A DNA stretch of 64,000 nt from a bacterium (GTDB lineage: Bacteria > Verrucomicrobiota > Verrucomicrobiia > Limisphaerales > UBA11358): assembly GCA_021780905.1 (NCBI GenBank), contig JAJXXW010000018.1, positions 82,847 to 146,846 of the forward strand. The letters run 5' to 3'. A program made the position numbers and the translations under genes. Every line of letters begins with the position of its first letter. The stretch's first letter is position 1. Positions 47,144-54,970 of the stretch are shown one piece after another. The notes under the pieces are model-generated. The model saw only the letters and a program-made list of their open reading frames with translations. It ran no database searches and was not told where the DNA came from.

Positions 47144-48196
47144 TTGAAAAATAAATCTATCCTGCGGCTCGGCTGTCTGACTGCTGCCTTCGGTATCGGA
47201 CTCGCCAGCCTCGTCTCAGCGGCGGACGTCAACCAGCCGGTCCAGGTTTTCATCCTGCTCGGCCAGTCCAACATGGTGGGCATGGGCCACATCGCCGGCG
47301 ATCATCCCGGCACGCTGGAGAATGCCGTCAAGGTGGAGAAAAAATACCCCTATCTGATGGACAACGACGGCAACTGGACGGTGTGGAACGATGTCCGCTA
47401 CGTCCGCGTCATGGATGGCCGGGGCGGCGGAATGCAGGTGTTCAACAACGAACCGATGACGGTCAAAACCTGCCGCACCATCGGTCCGGAATTCGGCATC
47501 GCGCAATACATCAGACATGACCCTGCGGGGCCGGTGATGATCCTGAAAAGCTGCATCGGCAACCGGAGCTTGGGCTGGGACCTCCTCCCGCCCGGCAGCA
47601 AGGAATACGACTTCACGGAAAAGGATCGGAGCGGCAAGGAAGTGACCTATACCTACGCCGGCTACAAGGAATCCCCGATGAAGTGGGTGAAGGGCACCGC
47701 GCCGCAGAAAATCGGCTGGTATGCCGGCAAGCAGTGGGATGATGACATTGCCAATGCCAAGAAGGTCCTGTCCGATCTCGCCAAGTATTATCCCGGGGCG
47801 AAGAGTTACAAGGTCGCGGGCTTCTTCTTCTGGCAGGGTGAAAAGGACTGCGGGGACGCAGGTCTTTCCGCTCACTATGAGGAAAACCTCGTGAATCTGA
47901 TCAAGGCGCTGCGCAAAGAATTCGATGCCCCAAACGCGAAATTCGTCATGGCCACCCTGGGCGAAGCCAAAAAGGGCGTCGGCGGCAATGAGGAAAAGGT
48001 GCTCGAGGCCCAGCTCGCTGTTGCCGGCGATAGCGGCAAGTATCCGGAGTTCAAGGGCAATGTGGCCACGGTCTATTCCAATCCCATGGCTCAAGGCGGC
48101 AGCGGTAATGGCCACTACGGTGGCAAAGCGGAGGTCTACATGGATGTCGGCGAAGCCATGGGCAAGGCCATGGCGGATCTGTTGAAGAACAACTAG
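47144..48196 (+). CDS. SASA-domain carbohydrate acetylesterase (sialate O-acetylesterase/CE6-like), TTG start
   Basis: 350 residues. The start is TTG at 47144, preceded by a strong AAGGAAAGGA. Signal peptide LRLGCLTAAFGIGLASLVSAA. The SGNH-type catalytic motif is VFILLGQSNMVGMG with the nucleophile Ser, followed by VAGFFFWQGEKDCGD (the family's WxQGE) and, late, HYGGKAEVYMDVGEAMGKAM. Family enzymes remove O-acetyl groups from sugars of glycans. It lies 47 bp after the transglutaminase-like gene and is transcribed with the glycosidase cluster. Confidence 0.85.
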   Translation: MKNKSILRLGCLTAAFGIGLASLVSAADVNQPVQVFILLGQSNMVGMGHIAGDHPGTLENAVKVEKKYPYLMDNDGNWTVWNDVRYVRVMDGRGGGMQVFNNEPMTVKTCRTIGPEFGIAQYIRHDPAGPVMILKSCIGNRSLGWDLLPPGSKEYDFTEKDRSGKEVTYTYAGYKESPMKWVKGTAPQKIGWYAGKQWDDDIANAKKVLSDLAKYYPGAKSYKVAGFFFWQGEKDCGDAGLSAHYEENLVNLIKALRKEFDAPNAKFVMATLGEAKKGVGGNEEKVLEAQLAVAGDSGKYPEFKGNVATVYSNPMAQGGSGNGHYGGKAEVYMDVGEAMGKAMADLLKNN

Positions 48197-48472
48197 ACCG
48201 TGGGCCGCCCGGCGCCGACTCCCTGGCACGGGGCGGTCGGCCAAACGCACCCGGCCGGATAAACAAAATCCCGCACTGGTAAAATTGGCCGTGACGGCCT
48301 CGAAGCGGCGCAGCAAAACAGCCCGCAGTTCCAATTGTGGGCTGCCGGCTGGAAAGAAATCAAATAATAAACCAACCCCGTCCCGAAACTGACTCGGGAT
48401 CGGGACCAGAAAAGTGGTCTGACCGGAGCCGGAAGATGGCCGCCGGCAAATCCAGCACCCGCGATTTAACAA

Positions 48473-49309
48473 ATGAACTACTCCCCAATGCTCAACTGTC
48501 TGGCGGTTTGCAGTTGGTCGCTGCAACCGGCGGATCCGCAGGACCTGGCCCGGAAACTTCAGGCGGCCGGCGCGAACCGCGTTCAGCTTGCCCTCGATCC
48601 GCTTCGCGAAAACCCGGTGCGCTGGCGCGAGGTGCCGCAGGTGCTGCGCGTGGCCGGCTGCGCGATCGTCTCCGGCATGTTTGGCTGCGTCGGCGAGGAT
48701 TACTCGACGCTGGACTCCATTCGCGCCACCGGCGGCATCGTGCCCGACGCGACGTGGGAACAAAATTTGAAAAACATCCAGGCCACCACCGCCATCGCGG
48801 CCGGCCTGGGATTGAAGCTGGTCACTTTCCACGCCGGTTTTGTGCCGCATGAATCGGCCGATGCCGGCTACATCAAAATGCTCCGGCGGCTGGGTGTGGT
48901 GGCAGAGACTTTTGCCGCCGAAAAAATTGTCGTCGGCCTGGAGACCGGCCAGGAGACGGCGGCCGATCTCGCCGCGCTGCTCGGCGCGCTCCAGTATCCG
49001 AACGTGGGCGTCAATTTTGACCCGGCCAACATGCTGCTCTACGGCAAGGGCGACCCGGTCCAAGCGGTGCGGTTGCTGGGGCCGTGGATCCGGCAGGTGC
49101 ACATCAAGGACGCGACGCGCACAAAAGTGCCGGGAACGTGGGGCGCGGAAGTCCCCGTCGGCACCGGCGAAGTGGACTGGCCCGCCTTTTTTGCCGTGCT
49201 GAAGGAGATGAATTTTGCCGGCGACCTCGTGATTGAGCGCGAAGCCGGCACACAACGCGTCGCAGACATCCGCACGGCGCGGGAAGTGGTTTTGAAGTCG
49301 GTTGCTTGA
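48473..49309 (+). CDS. Sugar phosphate isomerase/epimerase family protein (xylose isomerase-like TIM barrel)
   Basis: 278 residues. AP-endonuclease family 2 fold, as in IolE/IolH and D-tagatose 3-epimerase. It shows LAVCSWSLQPADPQDLARKLQAAGANRVQLAL, VTFHAGFVP, VVGLETGQET (metal Glu), VGVNFDPANMLLYG (metal Asp region), QVHIKDAT (His) and GTGEVDWPAFFAVL, ending with DLVIEREAG (second Glu). No signal peptide, so it acts on sugars or sugar derivatives in the cytoplasm. It is last in the plus-strand sugar cluster, 276 bp after the esterase; that gap has no recognisable feature. Confidence 0.85.
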   Translation: MNYSPMLNCLAVCSWSLQPADPQDLARKLQAAGANRVQLALDPLRENPVRWREVPQVLRVAGCAIVSGMFGCVGEDYSTLDSIRATGGIVPDATWEQNLKNIQATTAIAAGLGLKLVTFHAGFVPHESADAGYIKMLRRLGVVAETFAAEKIVVGLETGQETAADLAALLGALQYPNVGVNFDPANMLLYGKGDPVQAVRLLGPWIRQVHIKDATRTKVPGTWGAEVPVGTGEVDWPAFFAVLKEMNFAGDLVIEREAGTQRVADIRTAREVVLKSVA

Positions 49310-49381
49310 AATGATTTTCTGACCTTGCCACGATTTGGTAGACAAGGATTGGATGATTATGCAACGGCGTTGGTAAATTGC

Positions 49382-49410
49382 TTGAATTGAAAACGACGAT
49401 AAATGATAAG
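49382..49410 (+). promoter_or_regulatory. Possible sigma-70 promoter
   Basis: TTGAAT, 17 bp and GATAAG, about 75 bp upstream of a small exported ORF. Weak; supported only by the hexamers and spacing. Confidence 0.3.
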
Positions 49411-49483
49411 ACGTGCTGTAACAAAGAGCAGGAATTTCAAACGCGTGAGCAAAAAAGTAATGAACAACACGGGCAAGTAGCCG

Positions 49484-49669
49484 ATGCCGCCGGCATTTCT
49501 CGTCATGGCAACCCTGACCCTTGGCCTGATGTTTTCCGGATGGCTGACGCCCACGCCAATCCAAGCGCAGGGACAGGGTGGCGGAAATCCGACTAACAAC
49601 GCCGGGGTTATGGACGTGCCCGGCAGCCCGTATTGGCAAATACATCCTAACCCCTATCCTGCCCCTTGA
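49484..49669 (+). CDS. Small predicted exported peptide (uncertain)
   Basis: 61 codons: MPPAFLVMATLTLGLMFSGWLTPTPIQAQ, a plausible signal peptide with an A-x-A-like end, then GQGGGNPTNNAGVMDVPGSPYWQIHPNPYPAP. It stops 2 bp before the start of the next exported protein gene. A frame-matched ATG at 49460 is separated from it by a TAG. It could be a real leader/secreted peptide or a broken start of a larger gene. Confidence 0.4.
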   Translation: MPPAFLVMATLTLGLMFSGWLTPTPIQAQGQGGGNPTNNAGVMDVPGSPYWQIHPNPYPAP

Positions 49670-49671
49670 TT

Positions 49672-50202
49672 ATGAAAAAACACATTGTCTGCATTATTAC
49701 GTTTGTCCTGTTGGTCAATTTGGTTGCTTTACGCGCGGCCGAAACGTGGACAAACTTTAACTGGGTTGCGCTTGGCTTGAGGATGCCCAAAACCAACCTG
49801 CTGGTGGGAGAACCGATTCCAACTAGCATCTCCTGTTCTAACACTTTTGAATCCGGCCGCTATATTTATGGTAAAAATTCTATTTGTGGCCCATGGTTTG
49901 CCTCATATCGAGTTACCGAATTGGCATCGAGCAAATTGATCGAATGTATATATACACCCAATCCAAGTGCGAGTGGCAGATTGGACATACTTTACCCGCA
50001 TAAAAACATTTCATTCCAATTGGATTTGGCGCCAATTTATCACCTGACCAATGCTGGCACTTATACTGTGCAAGCCATGGGGATTTTTACTACCAATGAA
50101 ATAGGCAAAACTCTCAGCCAACAATTTATCCTCACTACGCCGCCGATCATCGTCAAACTTCTGTCAAAACCGGAAACCAATAAGCCATCCCAGACACGAT
50201 AA
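49672..50202 (+). CDS. Exported protein of unknown function
   Basis: 176 residues from the ATG at 49672. Signal peptide MKKHIVCIITFVLLVNLVALRAA. The mature chain (WTNFNWVALGLRMPKTNLLVGEPIPTSISCSNTF ... NAGTYTVQAMGIFTTNEIG) looks like a single Ig/CARDB-type beta-sandwich with the family 'LTNAGTYTVQA' motif. Lower GC than its neighbours, which hints at acquired DNA. No homologous name recognised. Confidence 0.6.
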   Translation: MKKHIVCIITFVLLVNLVALRAAETWTNFNWVALGLRMPKTNLLVGEPIPTSISCSNTFESGRYIYGKNSICGPWFASYRVTELASSKLIECIYTPNPSASGRLDILYPHKNISFQLDLAPIYHLTNAGTYTVQAMGIFTTNEIGKTLSQQFILTTPPIIVKLLSKPETNKPSQTR

Positions 50203-50279
50203 ATGGCTGTGGCAGGGTGATTTTCCGTCACCGATGTGTTCTTTTGCCTTGATTTAGTGAATAATCACACGGTGATCTA

Positions 50280-51161
50280 ATGAAGCGATATTTCGGCATT
50301 ATTTACCTCGTGATATTAGTTTTTGCGGTGGGGACCGCCACCAATGCGGTTCCCAAAATGCCGCTGGTTTCAGTTCCATTCGTTTCTTCCCCGGCCAAGG
50401 AGCCGGTAAAGACCGGCTGGCAAGGTTTCAAGCAGCCAGGCGGTTTTGTCATGGCCTTGGCGCGGGATGCGGCGGGTAATCTTTGGGTCGCGACGGAAGG
50501 TGGTGGCGTGTGGCGCTATGCGCCGAAGGCAGAAACGGGGCAAAACGAAAAGCAGAAAGCAGAAGGCGGAAATTTCCTCGCGGCGTCCCCCTCATCCGGC
50601 CTCCGGCCACCTTCTCCCCCAGTGAGGGAGAAGACAGAATGGAAGCGGTTCACCACCAAGGACGGGCTGGGGGATGATTACGGCTATGACGTGGCGGTGG
50701 ATCAGCAGGGGCGGGTGTGGGTGGGGCATTTGAACCACGGCGTCTCGGTGTATAACGGCTATATCTGGAAAAATTATGACATTCCCTATGGTCCCATCGG
50801 CGAGCGGGTTTTCAAAATCGCGGTCTGTCCCACGGACGGGGATGTGTGGATGGCCACCAGTGCGGGGCTGACAGGATATTCAGTCAGCAAGGACACCTGG
50901 ACGCACTATACCAAAGGTCAGGGACTGCCTTCGGATCAGATCAGCACGATTGCCTTTGATGATTGGGGAAATCTCTACCTTGGCACGCAATGCGACGGGG
51001 TGGCCATCGCGAGCCGGTCATCGGATTATGAGGACTGGCGGCGGGCACCGCTGGGCGCACCCAGCGGCCTGCCCTCGCGCCTGATCAATGAGGTGTTGGT
51101 GGCGGATGGCAGCCGAAGCCCAGCCTACCGTTACGGTTTTGGCTGGATTTGGTCGCTTTAG
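50280..51161 (+). pseudogene. Truncated beta-propeller (two-component-regulator-propeller type) with an in-frame repeat insertion
   Basis: 293 codons with a signal segment (YLVILVFAVGTATNA). Blades follow the reg_prop pattern: ALARDAAGNLWVATEGGGVWRYAPK, DVAVDQQGRVWVGHLNHGVSVYNG, KIAVCPTDGDVWMATSAGLTGYSV and TIAFDDWGNLYLGTQCDGVAIA. Between blades 1 and 2, FLAASPSSGLRPPSPPVREK is encoded by a GC-rich 'CCCTCATCCGGCCTCCGGCC' repeat, inserted in frame. After LPSRLINEVLVAD the sequence becomes GSRSPAYRYGFGWIWSL and stops, so at least one blade and any downstream domains are lost. Probably a decayed gene; a short propeller fragment could still be exported. Confidence 0.7.
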
Positions 51162-51211
51162 GGCAAAAGTGCCATTTTTCAAGGGTTTTTACACAAATCC
51201 ATGACGAATGA

Positions 51212-51520
51212 AGATCAATTCATCATGGTCGAATGTTCTTTCGTCATAAATGGACGCTCTTTCGTCAAGGTTGAATGTTCTCCCAGCGTGGAGACGGCTG
51301 GTTTGTCTTGGGAGAATGTTAATCCGTCTTGGCTGAATATCCTTTTAAGGCGAAAACCGCTGCTTTGTCACGGATGGATGTTCTCCCCTGTCGGTTGGAT
51401 GTCCGACTATGGCAAATCAATGTTTGTTTATGAAGGCTGGATGTTCTTTCATGGTGAACGGTTATTCATTTTTTGCGGTTAAATGCCCTGCCGCCATGGA
51501 CGGTTATGCTTTCGCCATAG
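51212..51520. repeat. Degenerate tandem array with 21-bp period (array B)
   Basis: The core GGATGTTCTTTCATGG (variants GAATGTTCTTTCGT, GGATGTTCTCCC, GTTATGCTTTCGCC) recurs with successive core positions at about 51233, 51275, 51316, 51337, 51378, 51399, 51420, 51441, 51462, 51483 and 51504. Spacings are 42, 41, 21, 41 and then repeatedly 21 bp, so about 14 units with one or two single-base slips. Translation shows heptads (WMFSPVG WMSDYGK SMFVYEG WMFFHGE RLFIFCG), but the 93-codon ORF has no other sign of being a gene. Consensus differs from array A although the period is the same. Confidence 0.75.
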
Positions 51521-51652
51521 ATTAGTATATATGCTTTTTATTTTAACGTATAATTAAATCATCTTTTGACCCATTGACGGGTGGCGGCAATTTGGATTTA
51601 TTGGCCGCGTTAGTTTTAACGCAATAACCTCAACCAAAAATCAAATAAAGTT

Positions 51653-52066
51653 ATGGCCAGAAAAACGGTTCGCGTAGATATACCCACCAGCAGCCCGGAT
51701 ACGCTCATGGCTTTGAGCCTGTCCATCCTGAAAAAACACGCGGCGGATGGCAATGCCAGCCCGCTGGACAATGACAAGATGACCAAGCTGCAAGCGGCGC
51801 TGAATATTGCCGTGCCGCAAAATCAAGCGGCCTTGGACGCGGATGCCGTGGCGCAAAAGGCGCGGCAGACGCGCGATCAGGCGCTCGGCACGGCGGACGG
51901 CCAGACGGTTTACACCAAAGACACAGCCATGAACATCGTCACTTATACCCGCGATTTGTTGCTGGTGGAAAATGAAGGCACGGAGGAGGCGCTCACGGCC
52001 TACGGCTTCAACGTCGTGGTCGGCTCGGCCAAAAATCCCACGCCCGCGCCCGCCAAGCCGAAATAA
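51653..52066 (+). CDS. Small conserved protein of unknown function (MARKTVRVDIP type)
   Basis: 137 residues: MARKTVRVDIPTSSPDTLMALSLSILKKHAADGNASPLDNDKMTKLQAALN, mostly helical and soluble, with GTADGQTVYTKDTAMNIVTYTRDLLLV and YGFNVVVGSAKNP at the end and a Pro/Ala/Lys tail. No signal peptide. It resembles uncharacterised proteins I associate with Verrucomicrobiota and Planctomycetes; no domain name is known to me. It is preceded by the 21-bp array B at about 130 bp and followed by a strong terminator, so it is a separate transcription unit. Confidence 0.75.
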   Translation: MARKTVRVDIPTSSPDTLMALSLSILKKHAADGNASPLDNDKMTKLQAALNIAVPQNQAALDADAVAQKARQTRDQALGTADGQTVYTKDTAMNIVTYTRDLLLVENEGTEEALTAYGFNVVVGSAKNPTPAPAKPK

Positions 52067-52084
52067 TTTTAGCGGCAGAAATTT

Positions 52085-52117
52085 CAAGCCCGGCCATTTC
52101 TGGCCGGGCTTTTTTTA
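52085..52117 (+). terminator. Rho-independent terminator after the MARKTVRVDIP-type gene
   Basis: AAGCCCGGCCA / TGGCCGGGCTT stem with a TTTC-type loop and a following run of seven T. It lies about 20 bp after the stop at 52066. Confidence 0.88.
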
Positions 52118-52155
52118 TGCGAGCGCGCTTGCGCCGCCGAAATCTGGATTTGAAA

Positions 52156-53082
52156 TCAGGCTTTGCGCCGCCCTTCAGCCGATTGCCGCAACGCCTGGCG
52201 CAAGGTAGCACACTCGGCCTTCGTCGCCGCTGCGAGTGGTTGACGCGGCGCGCCGCAGTCGTGCCCCATCAAGCCGTAGCCGGCCTTGACCCATTGCGTG
52301 TATTTGCCGCCGCCTTCAATCAGTTCGATGGCGGGCAACATTTCGAAGAACAGTTTGCGGGCGCGGACATAATCTTTTTTCACAACCGCCAGCTCGTAAA
52401 GCTGCGCGTGCGATTGCGGCAAAACATTCGCGATGCCGCCGACCCAGCCGGTCACGCCGACCATGAACGCCTCCAGCGCGATGGCATCCGCGCCGCAGAA
52501 AACGGCGAGACGGTCGCCGCACAAACGCATAAGCGTCGTCATGCGCGCCATTTCGCCGGTGCTTTCCTTGACGTAGCGGACGTTCTTCAACGCCGCGAGC
52601 CGCGCGATGAATTCCGGTTTCATATCCACGCCGGTGCGGCCGGGATAATTGTAGAGCATGATCGGCAAACCGACGGCGTTGTTCACGGCGCGGAAGTGCG
52701 CGAACAATTCCTCCGGCGTCGGCAATGAATAATACGGCGCGGCAAGCATGACGCCATCGCAGCCGAGCTGCTCGGCCTGGCGCGCAAACATCACCACGTC
52801 GCGCGTGGAACTGGCGTTCGCACCCGCAACCACCGGCACGCGGCCGGCAGCGGCGGATAACGTGGTCTTGATGACCTGTTCACGTTCGGCAGACGAGAGC
52901 GCGTAAAATTCGCCGGTGCTGCCCAGCGGAATCAAGCCGTGGATGCCCGAACGGATCTGGTGATTGACCACCGCGCCGAGTTTGGCGTGGTCAACGTCGC
53001 CGTTCGCCTTCATCGGCGTGACAAGCGCGGAGAAAACGCCGCGGAAGTTTGTGGGATTTGATTTAGAAACTTTGTTTTTCAT
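52156..53082 (-). CDS. DapA/NanA-family Schiff-base lyase or dehydratase
   Basis: 308 residues from the ATG at 53082 (MKNKVSKSNPTNFRG). TIM-barrel class I aldolase family: GVFSALVTPMKANGDVD, PLGSTGEFYALSSAERE, VPVVAGANASSTRDVV, IMLYNYPGRTGVDM (Tyr) and NVRYVKESTGEMARM (Schiff-base Lys). The GSTGE motif differs from the GTTGE expected of true dihydrodipicolinate synthase, so a sugar-acid role is more likely, such as a 2-keto-3-deoxy-acid aldolase or dehydratase. It lies just downstream of the aldehyde dehydrogenase gene, separated by a hairpin repeat. Confidence 0.82.
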   Translation of the reverse strand: MKNKVSKSNPTNFRGVFSALVTPMKANGDVDHAKLGAVVNHQIRSGIHGLIPLGSTGEFYALSSAEREQVIKTTLSAAAGRVPVVAGANASSTRDVVMFARQAEQLGCDGVMLAAPYYSLPTPEELFAHFRAVNNAVGLPIMLYNYPGRTGVDMKPEFIARLAALKNVRYVKESTGEMARMTTLMRLCGDRLAVFCGADAIALEAFMVGVTGWVGGIANVLPQSHAQLYELAVVKKDYVRARKLFFEMLPAIELIEGGGKYTQWVKAGYGLMGHDCGAPRQPLAAATKAECATLRQALRQSAEGRRKA

Positions 53083-53133
53083 ATTTTTGTTAATTCCTAC
53101 TGTCAATGAGGTTCGTTTGGATTGAATGATGTC

Positions 53134-53212
53134 GGTAGGGCGCGTCACTCCGTGCGCGCCGTTCCCATTTTCTCCCGCTACGGCGCGCACGGAGTGACGC
53201 GCGCTACCAGCC
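53134..53212. repeat. Large GC-rich inverted repeat between the aldehyde dehydrogenase and DapA-like genes
   Basis: GGGCGCGTCACTCCGTGCGCGCCG on the left and CGGCGCGCACGGAGTGACGCGCG on the right, nearly perfect arms of about 24 bp around a 20-bp loop. It looks like a dispersed palindromic element. It could attenuate or stabilise the mRNA between the two genes. Confidence 0.8.
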
Positions 53213-53253
53213 AACGGGATTCACCGACATTTGTTGTAAAAGTCATTTTCAAA

Positions 53254-54756
53254 TCAGGCGAGCTGCATCCAGATGGTCTTGAGTTCCGAGTATTGCTCGT
53301 GCGCCCAGATGGACTTGTCGCGACCGCCGAAGCCCGATTGTTTGTAGCCGCCGAACGGCGTGGTGATGTCGCCTTCGGAGAAACAGTTCACCGAGACCGT
53401 GCCGGCGCGGATGCCGCGGGCAACGCGGTGGGCGCGGTTGAGGTCTTGCGTGTAGAGAGACGCCGCGAGACCGTAATTCGTGTCGTTGGCGATGACCACG
53501 GCTTCCGCTTCGGTGGAGAACGAAATCACCGAGAGCACCGGGCCGAAGATTTCTTCGCGCGCAATCTTCATCTTGTTCGTCACTTCGTCGAAGATTGTTA
53601 CCTCGACGAAATAACCGCCGGACTTTTGGAGAATCTGTTTGCCGCCCATGATCAGGCGCGCGCCTTCCGCCTTGCCGGCGGCGATGTAGCCGAGAACTTT
53701 TTCTAGATGCGGCTTTTCAATCATTGAGCCGAGGCGATTGCTCGGGTCGAGCGGATCGCCGGTCTTCCACGTCTTCGCGACCTTGGCGATTTTCGCGACG
53801 AGTTTGTCCTTGATGCTCTTGTGGACGATGAGGCGCGAACCGCAACTGCAATTCTCGCCCATGTTCCAGAAACCGGCGCTGACGGCGTTCGCCGCCACAA
53901 TGTCGAGGTCGGGCGCGTCGGCGAAAACGACTTGCGGGCTCTTGCCGCCGCATTCGAGGACGACGCGCTTGAGATTCGATTCGGCGGCGTATTTCAAGAA
54001 GTAACGGCCCACTTCGGTCGAACCGGTGAAGGCCACCATGTCCACGTCCATGTGGCGGCCGATGGCTTGGCCGGCGGTTTCGCCGAGACCGGGCACGACG
54101 TTGAACACGCCGGCGGGCAGACCGGCTTCGACGGCGAGTTCCGCCATGCGGATGGCGCTGAGCGACGTCAGTTCTGCGGGCTTGAGCACGATGCTGTTGC
54201 CGGCGGCGAGCGCCGGACCGATTTTCCACGCGACCATTTGCGCCGGAAAATTCCACGGCACGACGCAGCCGACGACGCCGACGGGTTCGCGCAAAATCAA
54301 CGCGAGATTGTCCGGACCGGTCGGCGAGACGTGGTTGTAAATCTTGTCAATCGCCTCCGCGTGCCAGCGGATGCAGGTGATCGTGTCGGGAATATCCATC
54401 GTGGCACAGTCGCCGATGGGCTTGCCGGCTTCGAGCGTGTCCAGCAGCGCGAGTTCGCCGGCATTGGCTTCGAGCCGGTCGGCAAACTTGAGCAACACGG
54501 CCTTGCGGTCGGACGGCTTCATGCGCGACCACACGCCGCTGTCGAACGCCTTGCGCGCGGCCTTGACGGCGCGATCCACATCGGCGGCGGCGCACGCGGT
54601 GATTTCCGCGAGCGGCTGGCCGGTGGCGGGATTTTCGGTGATGAAGGTTTCGCCGCTTTGGGCCTTGACGAACTTGCCGTCAATGAAGGCCGAGGTGCGG
54701 AATTTGAGTTTGGCCACCGCCGCGCGGATGGCTTTGGATTCAAGTTTGAGGCTCAT
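53254..54756 (-). CDS. NAD(P)-dependent aldehyde dehydrogenase
   Basis: 500 residues, cytoplasmic. Cofactor and active-site motifs are EPVGVVGCVVPWNFPAQMVAWKIGPALAAGNSIVLKPAE, FTGSTEVG, VLECGGKSPQVVF (general-base Glu) and NMGENCSCGSRLIV (catalytic Cys), with REEIFGPVLSV near the end. It resembles PuuC-type and ketoglutarate-semialdehyde dehydrogenases. With the DapA-like partner it could oxidise the semialdehyde of a non-phosphorylated sugar-acid pathway (as for L-arabonate), an inference from gene order only. A tandem GntR-like operator lies upstream. Confidence 0.9.
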   Translation of the reverse strand: MSLKLESKAIRAAVAKLKFRTSAFIDGKFVKAQSGETFITENPATGQPLAEITACAAADVDRAVKAARKAFDSGVWSRMKPSDRKAVLLKFADRLEANAGELALLDTLEAGKPIGDCATMDIPDTITCIRWHAEAIDKIYNHVSPTGPDNLALILREPVGVVGCVVPWNFPAQMVAWKIGPALAAGNSIVLKPAELTSLSAIRMAELAVEAGLPAGVFNVVPGLGETAGQAIGRHMDVDMVAFTGSTEVGRYFLKYAAESNLKRVVLECGGKSPQVVFADAPDLDIVAANAVSAGFWNMGENCSCGSRLIVHKSIKDKLVAKIAKVAKTWKTGDPLDPSNRLGSMIEKPHLEKVLGYIAAGKAEGARLIMGGKQILQKSGGYFVEVTIFDEVTNKMKIAREEIFGPVLSVISFSTEAEAVVIANDTNYGLAASLYTQDLNRAHRVARGIRAGTVSVNCFSEGDITTPFGGYKQSGFGGRDKSIWAHEQYSELKTIWMQLA

Positions 54757-54909
54757 ACTGCAGATGTCGTGTTGGTTAATTTTGTGTTTGGTTCAAATTG
54801 GCAACTCCTAAATTGCGGCAACAACTATGACAGAGCCGCCGCCGTAACGCACGAAAACATTGTCGGCACCGGCGCGGTCGCCCGCGCCCACCCGAACCAT
54901 CCAGAGTTA

Positions 54910-54938
54910 CAATGGCCAGACCTACTTGATAAGACCAA
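54910..54938 (-). promoter_or_regulatory. Possible tandem GntR/FadR-type operator upstream of the aldehyde dehydrogenase gene
   Basis: On the minus strand TTGGTCTTATCAA, then GTAGGTCTGGCCATTG. Both are imperfect copies of the TTGGTNNNACCAA palindrome bound by many FadR-subfamily GntR regulators of sugar-acid genes. It lies about 155 bp upstream of the 54756 start. Motif likeness only; no such regulator is in the window. Confidence 0.3.
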
Positions 54939-54970
54939 CGTCGTGAATTCGTTAAAAATCCAAATCCGCG

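Noticed and set aside
47216-49645. 809-codon minus-strand ORF
   Set aside because: Antisense to the SASA esterase and isomerase/epimerase genes, both with catalytic motifs.
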